This document shows positions 56,548-64,000 of a DNA stretch of 64,000 nucleotides, one piece after another. A program made the position numbers and the translations under genes. The stretch is from the NCBI RefSeq assembly GCF_024171815.1, contig NZ_JAMTCJ010000004.1, forward strand, positions 496,001 through 560,000. Reading direction: 5' to 3'. The stretch comes from Williamsia maris (GTDB lineage Bacteria > Actinomycetota > Actinomycetes > Mycobacteriales > Mycobacteriaceae). The notes beneath the pieces are model-generated. The model did not search any database. It saw only the letters and a program-made list of their open reading frames with translations, and was not told the origin of the DNA. Position 1 is the stretch's first letter. The number at the start of each line of letters is the position of its first letter.

Positions 56548-59500
56548 CGCAGAACCGTACGTGCCCGCCGTAGATCGAGGATCGTCGGCACCCCGAGGTC
56601 GGTGGCCAGCCGGGCCTGCATCTCCCGCAACGCCGCGACGTCGACGACGCCGGGGGTGTGCCCGATGGCCTCGAACCGGCCGTTGCGTCGTGACTCCGCC
56701 TCGACGGCGTTGACCGGCGGCCGCTCGTAGGCGCGGCCCCCGGGATGCACCACGTGGTAGGTCGCGCCGCCGACGGATCGGCCGTTGGCGGTGTCGACCA
56801 TGTCGAACACCAGCGGGGAGTCGATGCCGATCGACGGGTGCAGCGCACTCGGCGGCTGCCAGGCGCGGAACCGGATGCCCGCGACCCGTTCCCCCGGGCG
56901 CCCGGTGGGCGTCAGCGGCAGCGGATACCCGTTGCAGGTCAACAGGTATCGGTCGTCGTCACTGCCCTGTACCCGCACCTGGACGCGCTCGATCGAGGAG
57001 TCGACGTAGCGGGCGGTGCCGCCGGCGGTGGACTCCTCGCCCAGCACGTTCCACGGCTCGATGGCGCCGCGCAGCTCGATCTCCTGGTCGCGGATCGCCA
57101 CGGTGCCCAGTCGCGGGAACCGGAACTCGGTGAAGGGGTCGAGCCATGCGGTGTCGAAGTCGTATCCGGCCTCGCGCAGGTCCTCGGCCACCTCGGAGAT
57201 GTCGTTGATCACGTAGTGCGGCAGCAGGTGTTTGCCGTGCAAATCCGCGCCGTGGCGCAGCAGTCGGCCGCGGAAGGGGTCGTCCCAGAACCACGAGACC
57301 AGGCTGCGCACCAGCAGCGACTGCACCATCGCCATCCGGTGGTGCGGCGGCATCTCGAACGCGCGGAGCTCGAGCAGTCCGAGACGTCCGCGGGCCGCCC
57401 CCGGGCTGTAGAGCTTGTCGATGCAGAACTCGGCCCGGTGGGTGTTGCCGGTGATGTCGGTGAGCAGATGGCGCAGCGCGCGATCGATCATCCACGGGCC
57501 TGCCTCGGCGCCCGTCGCCGAGAGCCGATCGATCTCGGCGAACGCGATCTCGAGTTCGTAGAGCGCACTCTCGCGCCCCTCGTCGGCGCGGGGCGCCTGC
57601 GAGGTCGTCCCGATGAAGCGACCGGAGAACAGGTACGACAGCGACGGGTGCCGCTGCCAGTAGCTCAGCATCGACACCAGCAGGTCGGGTCGACGCAGCA
57701 TCGGCGATTCCGACGGTGTGATGCCGCCGAGGGTGATGTGGTTGCCGCCGCCCGTACCGCCGTGGCTGCCGTCGAGGTCGAACGACTCGGTGCCCAGACG
57801 GGCGACGCGGGCCTCGTGGTAGAGCGTCTCGAGCAGCTCGGACTGCTCGGCGAACGACGCGGTCGGCTGGATGTTGACCTCGATCACCCCGGGGTCCGGG
57901 GTCACCGTGAGCGACTGCACGCGCGAATCCGACGGCGGCCCATAGCCTTCGACGATGACCGGGGTGCCCACGGCGGCCGCGGCCGCCTCGGTGGTCTCGA
58001 CCAGTTCGACGTAGTCCTCGAGTCGTTCGGTCGGCGGCAGGAACACGTGCAGGATGTCGGCGCGCACCTCGGCGACCACAGCGGTCCGCGGGACCGGGCC
58101 GTCGAACAGGTCGACCGTGTCGTCCTTGTCGGCGTCTGCTTCTCGGGTGTCCGCTTTGTGGGTGTCACCGTCGTCATCCGGGCCGACGACGGCGGCCAGG
58201 GGCGCTCGCAGCGGTCGGGTGGGGGCGGTGGGATCGGTCTCGTGGACCACCGGGGCGGGACCCCACGACAGCGAGTCCAGGGGCAGGCGGAGTCCTGCGG
58301 GTGAGGTGCCCGCGGTGAGCACGAGACGTCCACGGCGGGTGAACCACCCGACGCTGCGCCATGCGGTGTCGTCGTCGGTGCGGCTGACCGGCAGCACGTG
58401 CGCGGTCGCGGCGCTGACCGGCTCGTCGAGTCGCGCCAGCAACGCCTTCCGGGCGGCGACGGTGTCCTGTTCGGGAGTCAGGTCCGGCCCACGACCGCGT
58501 CGGCCTGCGGTGGGATCGTCCTCGTCCTCATCGGGTTCCGGGCCGGATTCGGCCGTCGGCTCCCCCGGCGGTGAGCGCAGCAGTTCGGCCAGCCGTACCA
58601 ACGGGTCCTCGTAGGCAGGGGTGACGGTCGTGTCCGGTAGTCCGAGGGCGCCGGCGAACGCGGACAGGAACGCGGCGCTGCGCGTGGCGGAGTCCGCGGT
58701 CGCCACCGGCGGTTCCGTGTCCATCGACGCCGCGGCGGTGGTCTCGTCGGCCCAGGGATCGGCCAACAGCTCCGGTCGCTGCCACAGGGCTTCGCCGTCG
58801 GCCCGCCACAGCAGACCGATCTGCCAGCGCGGCAACGGTTCTCCGGGGTACCACTTGCCCTGGCTGCGCTGCACCAGACCGGACGGCGCGTAGATGGTGC
58901 GCAGTCGTTCGGCGAGCACCGAGGCCAGGCGGCGTTTGTGACCGCCGTCTGCGGTCGTCGACCACTCCGGCGCGGTCTGGTTGTCGATCGAGACGAACGT
59001 GGGTTCACCGCCCATGGTCAGCCGGACGTCGCGCTCGGCCATCCGCCCGTCGACCAGCGCACCGAGATCGACGACGCCCGCCCACTGACTGTCGGTGTAG
59101 GGCAGCGTGACCCGCGGGTCCTCGTGGAAACGGGTGACGGTGTTGGAGAAATCCATCGTGGCGTGACACGGACCGGTCGCGCCGGTGATCGGCGCCGCCC
59201 CACCAGGTTGTGGTGTCGCGGCCAGCGGGATGTGGCCCTCGCCCGCGAACAGTCCCGACGTGGGATCCATGCCGACCCACCCCGCGCCGGGGAGGAACAC
59301 CTCGGTCCACGCGTGCAGGTCGGTGAAGTCCGCCGACGGCCCGGACGGTCCGTCGAGCGACGCGACGTCGGAGGTCAGCTGGACCAGATAGCCGGACACG
59401 AACCGCGCCGCCAGACCGAGCCGGCGCAGGATCGCCACCAGCAGCCACGCCGAGTCCCGACACGATCCGATCGCGCTGGACAGCGTGTACTCGGGTGACT

Positions 59501-60047
59501 GGACGCCTGCCTCGAGACGGACGGTGTAGCCGACGTCGTCACGGACGGCCTGGTTCAGCGCCACCAGGGTGTCGATGATGCGCGCGCCGGTGGTGGGACG
59601 GTGCCGCTCGACCCAGGCGGCGACCAGCGAGCTGTCGTCCTCCTCGTCCGAGGAGTGTCGTCCCCCGCTCTCACCGCCGACGGGTCGCAGATAGGCCTCG
59701 AGGTCGGTGCGCATCTGCTCGGGGTAGGCGAACCCGTAGTTCTCCGCCCAGTCCTCGATGAAGAAGTCGAACGGGTTGATCGAGGTGAGGTCGGCGACCA
59801 GGCCGACGGTGATGCTCAGCGAGGTCGTCGGTTCGGGGAACACCAGGCGTGCCTGGTAGTTGCTGAACGCGTCCTGCTGCCAGTTGACGAAGTGGCCCGA
59901 CGGCTCGACGGTGAGCGTGTAGGCCTCGATAGGGGTCCGTGAATGCGGCGCCGGCCGGAGCCGGACGACGTGCGGGTACACCTTGACCGGGCGGTCGAAG
60001 GAATAGCTGGTCCGGTGTTCCAGTGCCACCTTGATGGTCAACGCCAC
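56544..60047 (-). CDS. Transglutaminase / DUF2126 (GS-like ligase) fusion protein
   Basis: A 1167-residue protein (compare Rv2566). Residues about 1-120 are a bacterial transglutaminase N-domain, 150-300 the core with intact triad Cys196 (GSCRDSAW), His245 (LHAWTEVF) and Asp261 (GMDPTSG). From about 350 to the end lies DUF2126, proposed to have a glutamine-synthetase-type ligase fold: TMGGEPTFVSIDN, GKWYPGEPLPRWQ, GGTGGGNHITLGG and HRAEFCIDKLYSP are visible. A low-complexity acidic linker sits near 510-525. GTG start is supported by GAGGAAC/AGGGG upstream. First gene of the cassette; 52 bp after the DUF389 gene. Confidence 0.92.
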   Translation of the reverse strand: MALTIKVALEHRTSYSFDRPVKVYPHVVRLRPAPHSRTPIEAYTLTVEPSGHFVNWQQDAFSNYQARLVFPEPTTSLSITVGLVADLTSINPFDFFIEDWAENYGFAYPEQMRTDLEAYLRPVGGESGGRHSSDEEDDSSLVAAWVERHRPTTGARIIDTLVALNQAVRDDVGYTVRLEAGVQSPEYTLSSAIGSCRDSAWLLVAILRRLGLAARFVSGYLVQLTSDVASLDGPSGPSADFTDLHAWTEVFLPGAGWVGMDPTSGLFAGEGHIPLAATPQPGGAAPITGATGPCHATMDFSNTVTRFHEDPRVTLPYTDSQWAGVVDLGALVDGRMAERDVRLTMGGEPTFVSIDNQTAPEWSTTADGGHKRRLASVLAERLRTIYAPSGLVQRSQGKWYPGEPLPRWQIGLLWRADGEALWQRPELLADPWADETTAAASMDTEPPVATADSATRSAAFLSAFAGALGLPDTTVTPAYEDPLVRLAELLRSPPGEPTAESGPEPDEDEDDPTAGRRGRGPDLTPEQDTVAARKALLARLDEPVSAATAHVLPVSRTDDDTAWRSVGWFTRRGRLVLTAGTSPAGLRLPLDSLSWGPAPVVHETDPTAPTRPLRAPLAAVVGPDDDGDTHKADTREADADKDDTVDLFDGPVPRTAVVAEVRADILHVFLPPTERLEDYVELVETTEAAAAAVGTPVIVEGYGPPSDSRVQSLTVTPDPGVIEVNIQPTASFAEQSELLETLYHEARVARLGTESFDLDGSHGGTGGGNHITLGGITPSESPMLRRPDLLVSMLSYWQRHPSLSYLFSGRFIGTTSQAPRADEGRESALYELEIAFAEIDRLSATGAEAGPWMIDRALRHLLTDITGNTHRAEFCIDKLYSPGAARGRLGLLELRAFEMPPHHRMAMVQSLLVRSLVSWFWDDPFRGRLLRHGADLHGKHLLPHYVINDISEVAEDLREAGYDFDTAWLDPFTEFRFPRLGTVAIRDQEIELRGAIEPWNVLGEESTAGGTARYVDSSIERVQVRVQGSDDDRYLLTCNGYPLPLTPTGRPGERVAGIRFRAWQPPSALHPSIGIDSPLVFDMVDTANGRSVGGATYHVVHPGGRAYERPPVNAVEAESRRNGRFEAIGHTPGVVDVAALREMQARLATDLGVPTILDLRRARTVLR

Positions 60048-60099
60048 GTACCCCTGTTCCTCGCCTCGACGCGCCGCGATCGGACGCCCACCGATCCCA

Positions 60100-61035
60100 T
60101 CACAGATGGGCGGGGGTCGCCGCGCGCCGACGGGCGAGCAGCCGGTGCACGGCGAGGACACCGACGCCGGACACCACGATGCCGACCATGTTCACCGCGA
60201 GCTGCGCCGTCGACTCCGCCGCCACCTGCCACTGGCCGAGGGTCGCGGCGACCACCGCGTATCCGGCCGCGGGCACGGTCGTCACCGAGATGAACACGCC
60301 GACCAGCGCCGCCGACTTGGCCGAGACCAACGACAACATGCCCGCGGCACCGGCCAGAACCGCCACCACGAGGGAGAACGGGCCCACCTGATAGATGAAA
60401 TCCACCTGGTCGGCCGCGGTGACGTCGGTGATGTCCACGGTGCCGGTGGCCTCTCCGACGACGGCAGCCACACCGGTGACCACCATCGCCACCGGGAACC
60501 CGATGATCAGCGCGTACACCGACCTGCGGGCGAGGTCGAACCGACGCCGCACCAGTCCGACCGCGATCCCCGCGAGCGGCCCGAACTCGGGGCCGACCAC
60601 CATCGCACCGACCACGGTGACCGGGGAGTCGGTGATCACGCCGACTGCGGCGAGCAGGCACGCCAGGACCAGGAAGGTGACGAACGTGACGCTCAGCGTC
60701 GCGTCCTCACGGGTTCGGCGTGTGAGTTCCTCCCAGACGATGGAGTCGTCGGGGTCGCCGGGCGCCTGCTTCTCGGCGCGCACCGCGGCATCGGACATGA
60801 CCGTGTCGAGCGGCTCCATGGTGATGGCACCGTCGTGGACGAGACCGAGGGCGAGGAGGCCGTCGAGCACGTCGTTGACGGCCTCACGGGTGATGTCGGC
60901 CTCCACGAGATCACCGGCCGGCTCGAGTGCGGCGCCGGGATGCACGATGAGGTGGGTGACACCGAGCGCCTCACGCAGCAGGTCGACCACCGCGGTCCCC
61001 CGCTCGGTGGGCGCGACGATCCGGAGGTGCAACAC
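60100..61035 (-). CDS. DUF389 membrane protein
   Basis: A 311-residue integral membrane protein. The first ~85 residues form a small alpha/beta domain (HLRIVAPTERGTAVVDLL), followed by about six hydrophobic helices from residue 105 onward, including TFLVLACLLAAVGVI and VTVVGAMVVGPEFGPLAGIA, the conserved DUF389 segment. Function unknown. It begins 8 bp after aspS and so is probably co-transcribed with it, and it directly precedes the ATP-grasp cassette. Confidence 0.88.
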   Translation of the reverse strand: MLHLRIVAPTERGTAVVDLLREALGVTHLIVHPGAALEPAGDLVEADITREAVNDVLDGLLALGLVHDGAITMEPLDTVMSDAAVRAEKQAPGDPDDSIVWEELTRRTREDATLSVTFVTFLVLACLLAAVGVITDSPVTVVGAMVVGPEFGPLAGIAVGLVRRRFDLARRSVYALIIGFPVAMVVTGVAAVVGEATGTVDITDVTAADQVDFIYQVGPFSLVVAVLAGAAGMLSLVSAKSAALVGVFISVTTVPAAGYAVVAATLGQWQVAAESTAQLAVNMVGIVVSGVGVLAVHRLLARRRAATPAHL

Positions 61036-61043
61036 CTGGGCGG

Positions 61044-62864
61044 TCAGGCCTCCGGAGTGGAGGCCGAGTCGGCCTCCGGTGTCTGCGACCGGTCTGCGGG
61101 ACCCGTTTTGGCCACTGCGTCGATCCCCGACTCCTTGCGCTGCGCCGGGGTGATCGGGGCGGGCGCGTCGGTCAGCGGGTCGACACCGCCGCCGGACTTC
61201 GGGAACGCGATGACCTCACGGATCGATCCCTCGCCGGCCAGTAGCGCGGTGATGCGGTCCCAGCCGAAGGCGATGCCGCCGTGCGGCGGTGCGCCGAAGG
61301 CGAAGGCGTCGAGCAGGAACCCGAACTTCTCCTGCGCCTCGGCGTTGTCGATGCCCATGATCGCGAACACCCGCTCCTGCACGTCGCGACGATGGATACG
61401 GATGCTGCCGCCGCCGATCTCGTTGCCGTTGCAGACGATGTCGTAGGCGAAGGCGAGCGCGGAGCCGGGATCGGACTCCAGGGTGTCGAGGGACTCGGGC
61501 TTGGGTGCGGTGAACGCGTGGTGCACCGCGGTCCAGGCGCCCGACCCGACGGCGATGTCGCCTCCGGCGGTGGCCTCGGCCACCGGTTCGAACAGCGGGG
61601 CGTCGACGACCCAGGTGAAGGCCCAGGCGTTCTCGTCGATCAGGCCGAGGCGCGAGGCGATCTCACCACGGGCGGCACCGAGCAGTGCGCGCTGCGCCTT
61701 CACCGGGCCCGCGGCGAAGAACACGCAGTCGCCGGGAGCGGCCCCGACATGGGCGACGAGTCCGTCGCGCTCGGCGTCGGACAGGTTCTTGGCGACCGGG
61801 CCGCCCAACGAACCGTCTTCCTGGACAAGGACATAGGCGAGACCGCGAGCGCCGCGCTGCTTGGCCCACTCCTGCCAGGCGTCGAGCTGGCGACGGGGCT
61901 GACCCGCACCGCCGGGCATGACGACGGCGCCGACGTAGTCGGCCTGGAACACGCGGAACGGGGTGTCGGCGAAGAACTCGGTGCACTCGACGAGCTCGAG
62001 GTCGAAGCGCAGGTCGGGCTTGTCACTGCCGAAGCGACGCATGGCCTCGGCGTAGGTGATCCGCGGCAGCGGGGTGGGCACCTGGTAGCCGACGAGGTCC
62101 CACAGGGCGACGAGGATCTGCTCGGCGAGCGCGATGATGTCGTCCTGGTCGACGAAGCTCATCTCGACGTCGAGCTGGGTGAACTCGGGCTGCCGGTCGG
62201 CGCGGAAGTCCTCGTCGCGGTAGCAGCGCGCGATCTGGTAGTACCGCTCGAGCCCACCGACCATCAGCAGCTGCTTGAACAGCTGCGGACTCTGCGGAAG
62301 GGCGTAGAACGAGCCGGGGCGCAGACGGGCGGGGACGAGGAAGTCACGTGCACCCTCGGGCGTCGACCGGGTCAGCGTCGGGGTCTCGACCTCGATGAAG
62401 TCGTGGCCGGCGAGCACCGAGCGCGCGGCGGCGTTGGCTTTCGACCGCAGACGCAGGGCCTTGCCCGGGCCCTCACGACGCAGGTCGAGGTAGCGGTAGC
62501 GCAGGCGCGCCTCCTCGCCGGGCTTCTCGTCCAGCTGGAACGGCAGGGGCGCGGACTCGTTGAGCACCACCAGTTCCCCGGCGTTGAGCTCGACCGCGCC
62601 GGAGGAGAGGTTCGGGTTCTCGCTGCCCTCGGGGCGTGCCTCGATCGTGCCGGTCACCTGCACGCAGTACTCGGCGCGCAGTCGGTGGGCCGCCTCGGCG
62701 ACCTGCTCGTCACGGAAGACCACCTGCAGCAGACCCGAGCTGTCGCGCAGATCGATGAAGATCACCCCGCCGTGATCACGGCGACGCGCCACCCAGCCGA
62801 CGACGGTGACGGTGTCACCGGCGTTGTCGGCTCGCAATGATCCGGCGAAATGGGTGCGCAGCAC
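61044..62864 (-). CDS. aspS: Aspartyl-tRNA synthetase
   Basis: Class II synthetase of bacterial type, 606 residues. It has an N-terminal OB-fold anticodon-binding domain ([20 protein letters not shown]), the GAD insertion domain (about 290-420), and catalytic motifs [19 protein letters not shown] (motif 2) and [19 protein letters not shown] (motif 3). Many actinobacteria lack AsnRS and use a non-discriminating enzyme with GatCAB; sequence alone does not settle that here. GTG start with GGAAGGA upstream. Confidence 0.98.
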   Translation of the reverse strand: MLRTHFAGSLRADNAGDTVTVVGWVARRRDHGGVIFIDLRDSSGLLQVVFRDEQVAEAAHRLRAEYCVQVTGTIEARPEGSENPNLSSGAVELNAGELVVLNESAPLPFQLDEKPGEEARLRYRYLDLRREGPGKALRLRSKANAAARSVLAGHDFIEVETPTLTRSTPEGARDFLVPARLRPGSFYALPQSPQLFKQLLMVGGLERYYQIARCYRDEDFRADRQPEFTQLDVEMSFVDQDDIIALAEQILVALWDLVGYQVPTPLPRITYAEAMRRFGSDKPDLRFDLELVECTEFFADTPFRVFQADYVGAVVMPGGAGQPRRQLDAWQEWAKQRGARGLAYVLVQEDGSLGGPVAKNLSDAERDGLVAHVGAAPGDCVFFAAGPVKAQRALLGAARGEIASRLGLIDENAWAFTWVVDAPLFEPVAEATAGGDIAVGSGAWTAVHHAFTAPKPESLDTLESDPGSALAFAYDIVCNGNEIGGGSIRIHRRDVQERVFAIMGIDNAEAQEKFGFLLDAFAFGAPPHGGIAFGWDRITALLAGEGSIREVIAFPKSGGGVDPLTDAPAPITPAQRKESGIDAVAKTGPADRSQTPEADSASTPEA

Positions 62865-62918
62865 GGGAGTCCTTCCGATGGCGTCGCCGTGGCGATCGCC
62901 GATGTGGATGCATGGGTC

Positions 62919-62952
62919 TTGGGTACGGGACGAGGGTCATCCTACGTAGCAT
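62919..62952 (+). promoter_or_regulatory. Promoter of the zinc metallopeptidase gene
   Basis: TTGGGT (62919-62924) and TACGTA (62943-62948) are 18 bp apart; TAGCAT (62947-62952) overlaps the latter as an alternative -10. Transcription would start about 35-45 bp before the ATG, which has its own AGGAGAG site, so this message has a normal leader. Confidence 0.45.
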
Positions 62953-62994
62953 GAGGAACCCATCACGAATGCGTTGTCGTCGAACAGGAGAGTC

Positions 62995-63867
62995 ATGACG
63001 TTCCAGGGCAACGGACCGTTGGACACCAGCGGTGTCTCCGGGGGCGGCGGGGGCGGTGGTCGCGGCCGGATCGCCCTCGGCGGCGGCGCGAGCATCGTGG
63101 TGGCGATCGTCGCGATCCTGTTCGGGGTCAACCCCGGCGACATCCTCGGCGGCGACAGCAGCGGTGGCTCGACCGCCGGCTCCGGATCGTCGAACAGCGC
63201 CATCCAGAGCCAGATCGACAGCTGCACCATCGAGAAGGCGAACTCCGACACCATCTGCCGCATCGTCGCCACGAAGAACAGTCTCGACCGTGTCTGGCCG
63301 ACCCTGATGCCGAACTACACGAAGCCCGAGACCGTGATCTTCGCCGATGCCGTCGACACCGGCGGGTGCGGCTCGGCGACGTCGGCGGTCGGGCCGTTCT
63401 ACTGCCCGGGCGACCAGACGGCGTACTTCGACCCCACCTTCTTCACCACTCTCGCCGACCAGCTCGGTGGCAGCGATGCGCCGCTGGCCCAGGAGTACGT
63501 GGTGGCCCATGAATTCGGGCACCACGTGCAGAACCTGCAGGGGACCATGGACAAGGCGCAGAAGCTCGGATCCCGTGGTGCCACATCGGGATCCGTGCGT
63601 CTCGAACTGCAGGCAGACTGCTACGCGGGCGTCTGGGCCGAGCACGCCGACAAGGGGCCGGACGCGTTGCTCGAACCGCTGACCCAGCAGCAGATCGGTG
63701 ACGTGATCACCACCGCGAAGGCCATCGGCGACGACACCCTGTCGGGCAAGAACGATTCCGAGGGGTGGACGCATGGGTCGGCGGCGCAGCGGACGAGGTG
63801 GTTCACCACGGGCTACCGGTCCGGCGACCCCGCGAGCTGCGACACCTTCTCCACTAACCGCCTCTGA
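62995..63867 (+). CDS. ypfJ: Neutral zinc metallopeptidase, YpfJ family
   Basis: A 290-residue protein (compare Rv2575). A glycine-rich N-terminus precedes one membrane helix (about 34-50, ASIVVAIVAILFG), then a Ser/Gly linker and an extracytoplasmic domain. Zinc motif HEFGHH has His172, Glu173 and His176, and the third ligand lies in ELQADCYAGVW. Four Cys outside the motif (for example in DTGGCGS and FYCPG) could form disulfides. ATG follows AGGAGAG. Substrate unknown. Its promoter is divergent from aspS. Confidence 0.92.
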   Translation: MTFQGNGPLDTSGVSGGGGGGGRGRIALGGGASIVVAIVAILFGVNPGDILGGDSSGGSTAGSGSSNSAIQSQIDSCTIEKANSDTICRIVATKNSLDRVWPTLMPNYTKPETVIFADAVDTGGCGSATSAVGPFYCPGDQTAYFDPTFFTTLADQLGGSDAPLAQEYVVAHEFGHHVQNLQGTMDKAQKLGSRGATSGSVRLELQADCYAGVWAEHADKGPDALLEPLTQQQIGDVITTAKAIGDDTLSGKNDSEGWTHGSAAQRTRWFTTGYRSGDPASCDTFSTNRL

Positions 63868-63878
63868 CCCCACCGCTG

Positions 63879-63983
63879 TTGGGCCGTCGTCTCGCCGGGT
63901 TGGGCCGTCGTTGCTCCGGGTTGGGCCATCGTTTCGCTGTGTTGGGCCATCGTTTCGCTGTGTCGGGCGCCACGGCCCAACAC
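63879..63983. repeat. Four and a half 21-bp tandem repeats
   Basis: Units start at 63879, 63900, 63921 and 63942. Units 3 and 4 are identical (TTGGGCCATCGTTTCGCTGTG); units 1 and 2 begin TTGGGCCGTCGT and end CCGGG. A fifth, degenerate 21-nt unit (63963-63983) ends with GGCCCAACAC, an inverted copy of the unit start. Since 21 is a multiple of 3 it would encode heptapeptide repeats in any frame, but I see no start or gene. Confidence 0.8.
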
Positions 63984-63984
63984 A
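63938..63984. terminator. Hairpin at the end of the 21-bp repeat
   Basis: TGTGTTGGGCC (63938-63948) and GGCCCAACACA (63974-63984) form a perfect 11-bp stem with a 25-nt loop. It lies 71 bp after the metallopeptidase stop and may end that transcript, possibly shared with a convergent gene beyond the window. Confidence 0.45.
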
Positions 63985-64000
63985 CGACAACAAGAGCCCA

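Noticed and set aside
63879-63983. CRISPR array at the right edge
   Set aside because: The 21-bp units are directly contiguous with no spacers, and no cas gene is present.

Overview
The window comes from a high-GC actinobacterium of the mycolic-acid group (Corynebacteriales). A Gordonia- or Williamsia-like genus fits best, but that is inferred from protein resemblance and gene order, not from a marker gene. The order reproduces two conserved mycobacterial blocks placed next to each other: pyrR to ppc (compare the Rv1379 to Rv1440 region of Mycobacterium tuberculosis) and nusB to aspS (compare Rv2533c to Rv2575). Almost everything is on the minus strand; only four genes are on the plus strand (a TetR regulator, ggt, a four-helix membrane protein and a zinc metallopeptidase). 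I see no rRNA, tRNA, CRISPR array, insertion sequence or prophage.

Layout from left to right, with minus-strand operons transcribed right to left. 0.3-1 kb: TetR-type regulator. 1-7.2 kb: gap-pgk-tpiA-secG-ppc (lower glycolysis, protein export, anaplerosis). 7.4-12.6 kb: uvrC-rapZ-yvcK-whiA (excision repair plus the conserved RapZ/CofD-like/WhiA trio). 12.7-14.6 kb: ggt lipoprotein. 14.8-18.9 kb: riboflavin genes ribD, then an FMN riboswitch, then ribE-ribBA-ribH and a small PH-domain membrane protein. 19-26.1 kb: metK, priA, def, fmt, rsmB, rpe. 26.2-28.8 kb: mihF-gmk-rpoZ-coaBC. 29.2-37.9 kb: complete pyrimidine operon pyrR-pyrB-pyrC-(PH membrane protein)-carA-carB-pyrF, preceded by a PyrR-binding RNA hairpin. 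38-40.3 kb: pepQ-efp-nusB. 40.9-50 kb: alaS-ruvX-mltG-aroE-prepilin peptidase-aroC-aroK-aroB. 50.2-52.7 kb: a phosphotransferase-family protein coupled to rarA. 52.9-60.05 kb: a three-gene, translationally coupled cassette encoding a transglutaminase/DUF2126 protein, a circularly permuted ATP-grasp/alpha-E protein and a second transglutaminase. 60.1-62.9 kb: aspS and a DUF389 membrane protein. 63-63.9 kb: zinc metallopeptidase, followed by a 21-bp tandem repeat at the edge.

Most genes are core housekeeping genes, tightly packed with ATGA, GTGA or TGATG overlaps that imply translational coupling. Two RNA switches fit their operons: FMN for the distal riboflavin genes and PyrR for the pyr genes. 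The part least explained by known biochemistry is the 52.9-60.05 kb cassette, which combines two kinds of ATP-dependent amide-bond ligase fold with two intact transglutaminase triads and has no known substrate. It is the best candidate for an undescribed system here. A second theme is a set of start codons lying 6-8 nt after a TANNNT box, which suggests leaderless transcripts.
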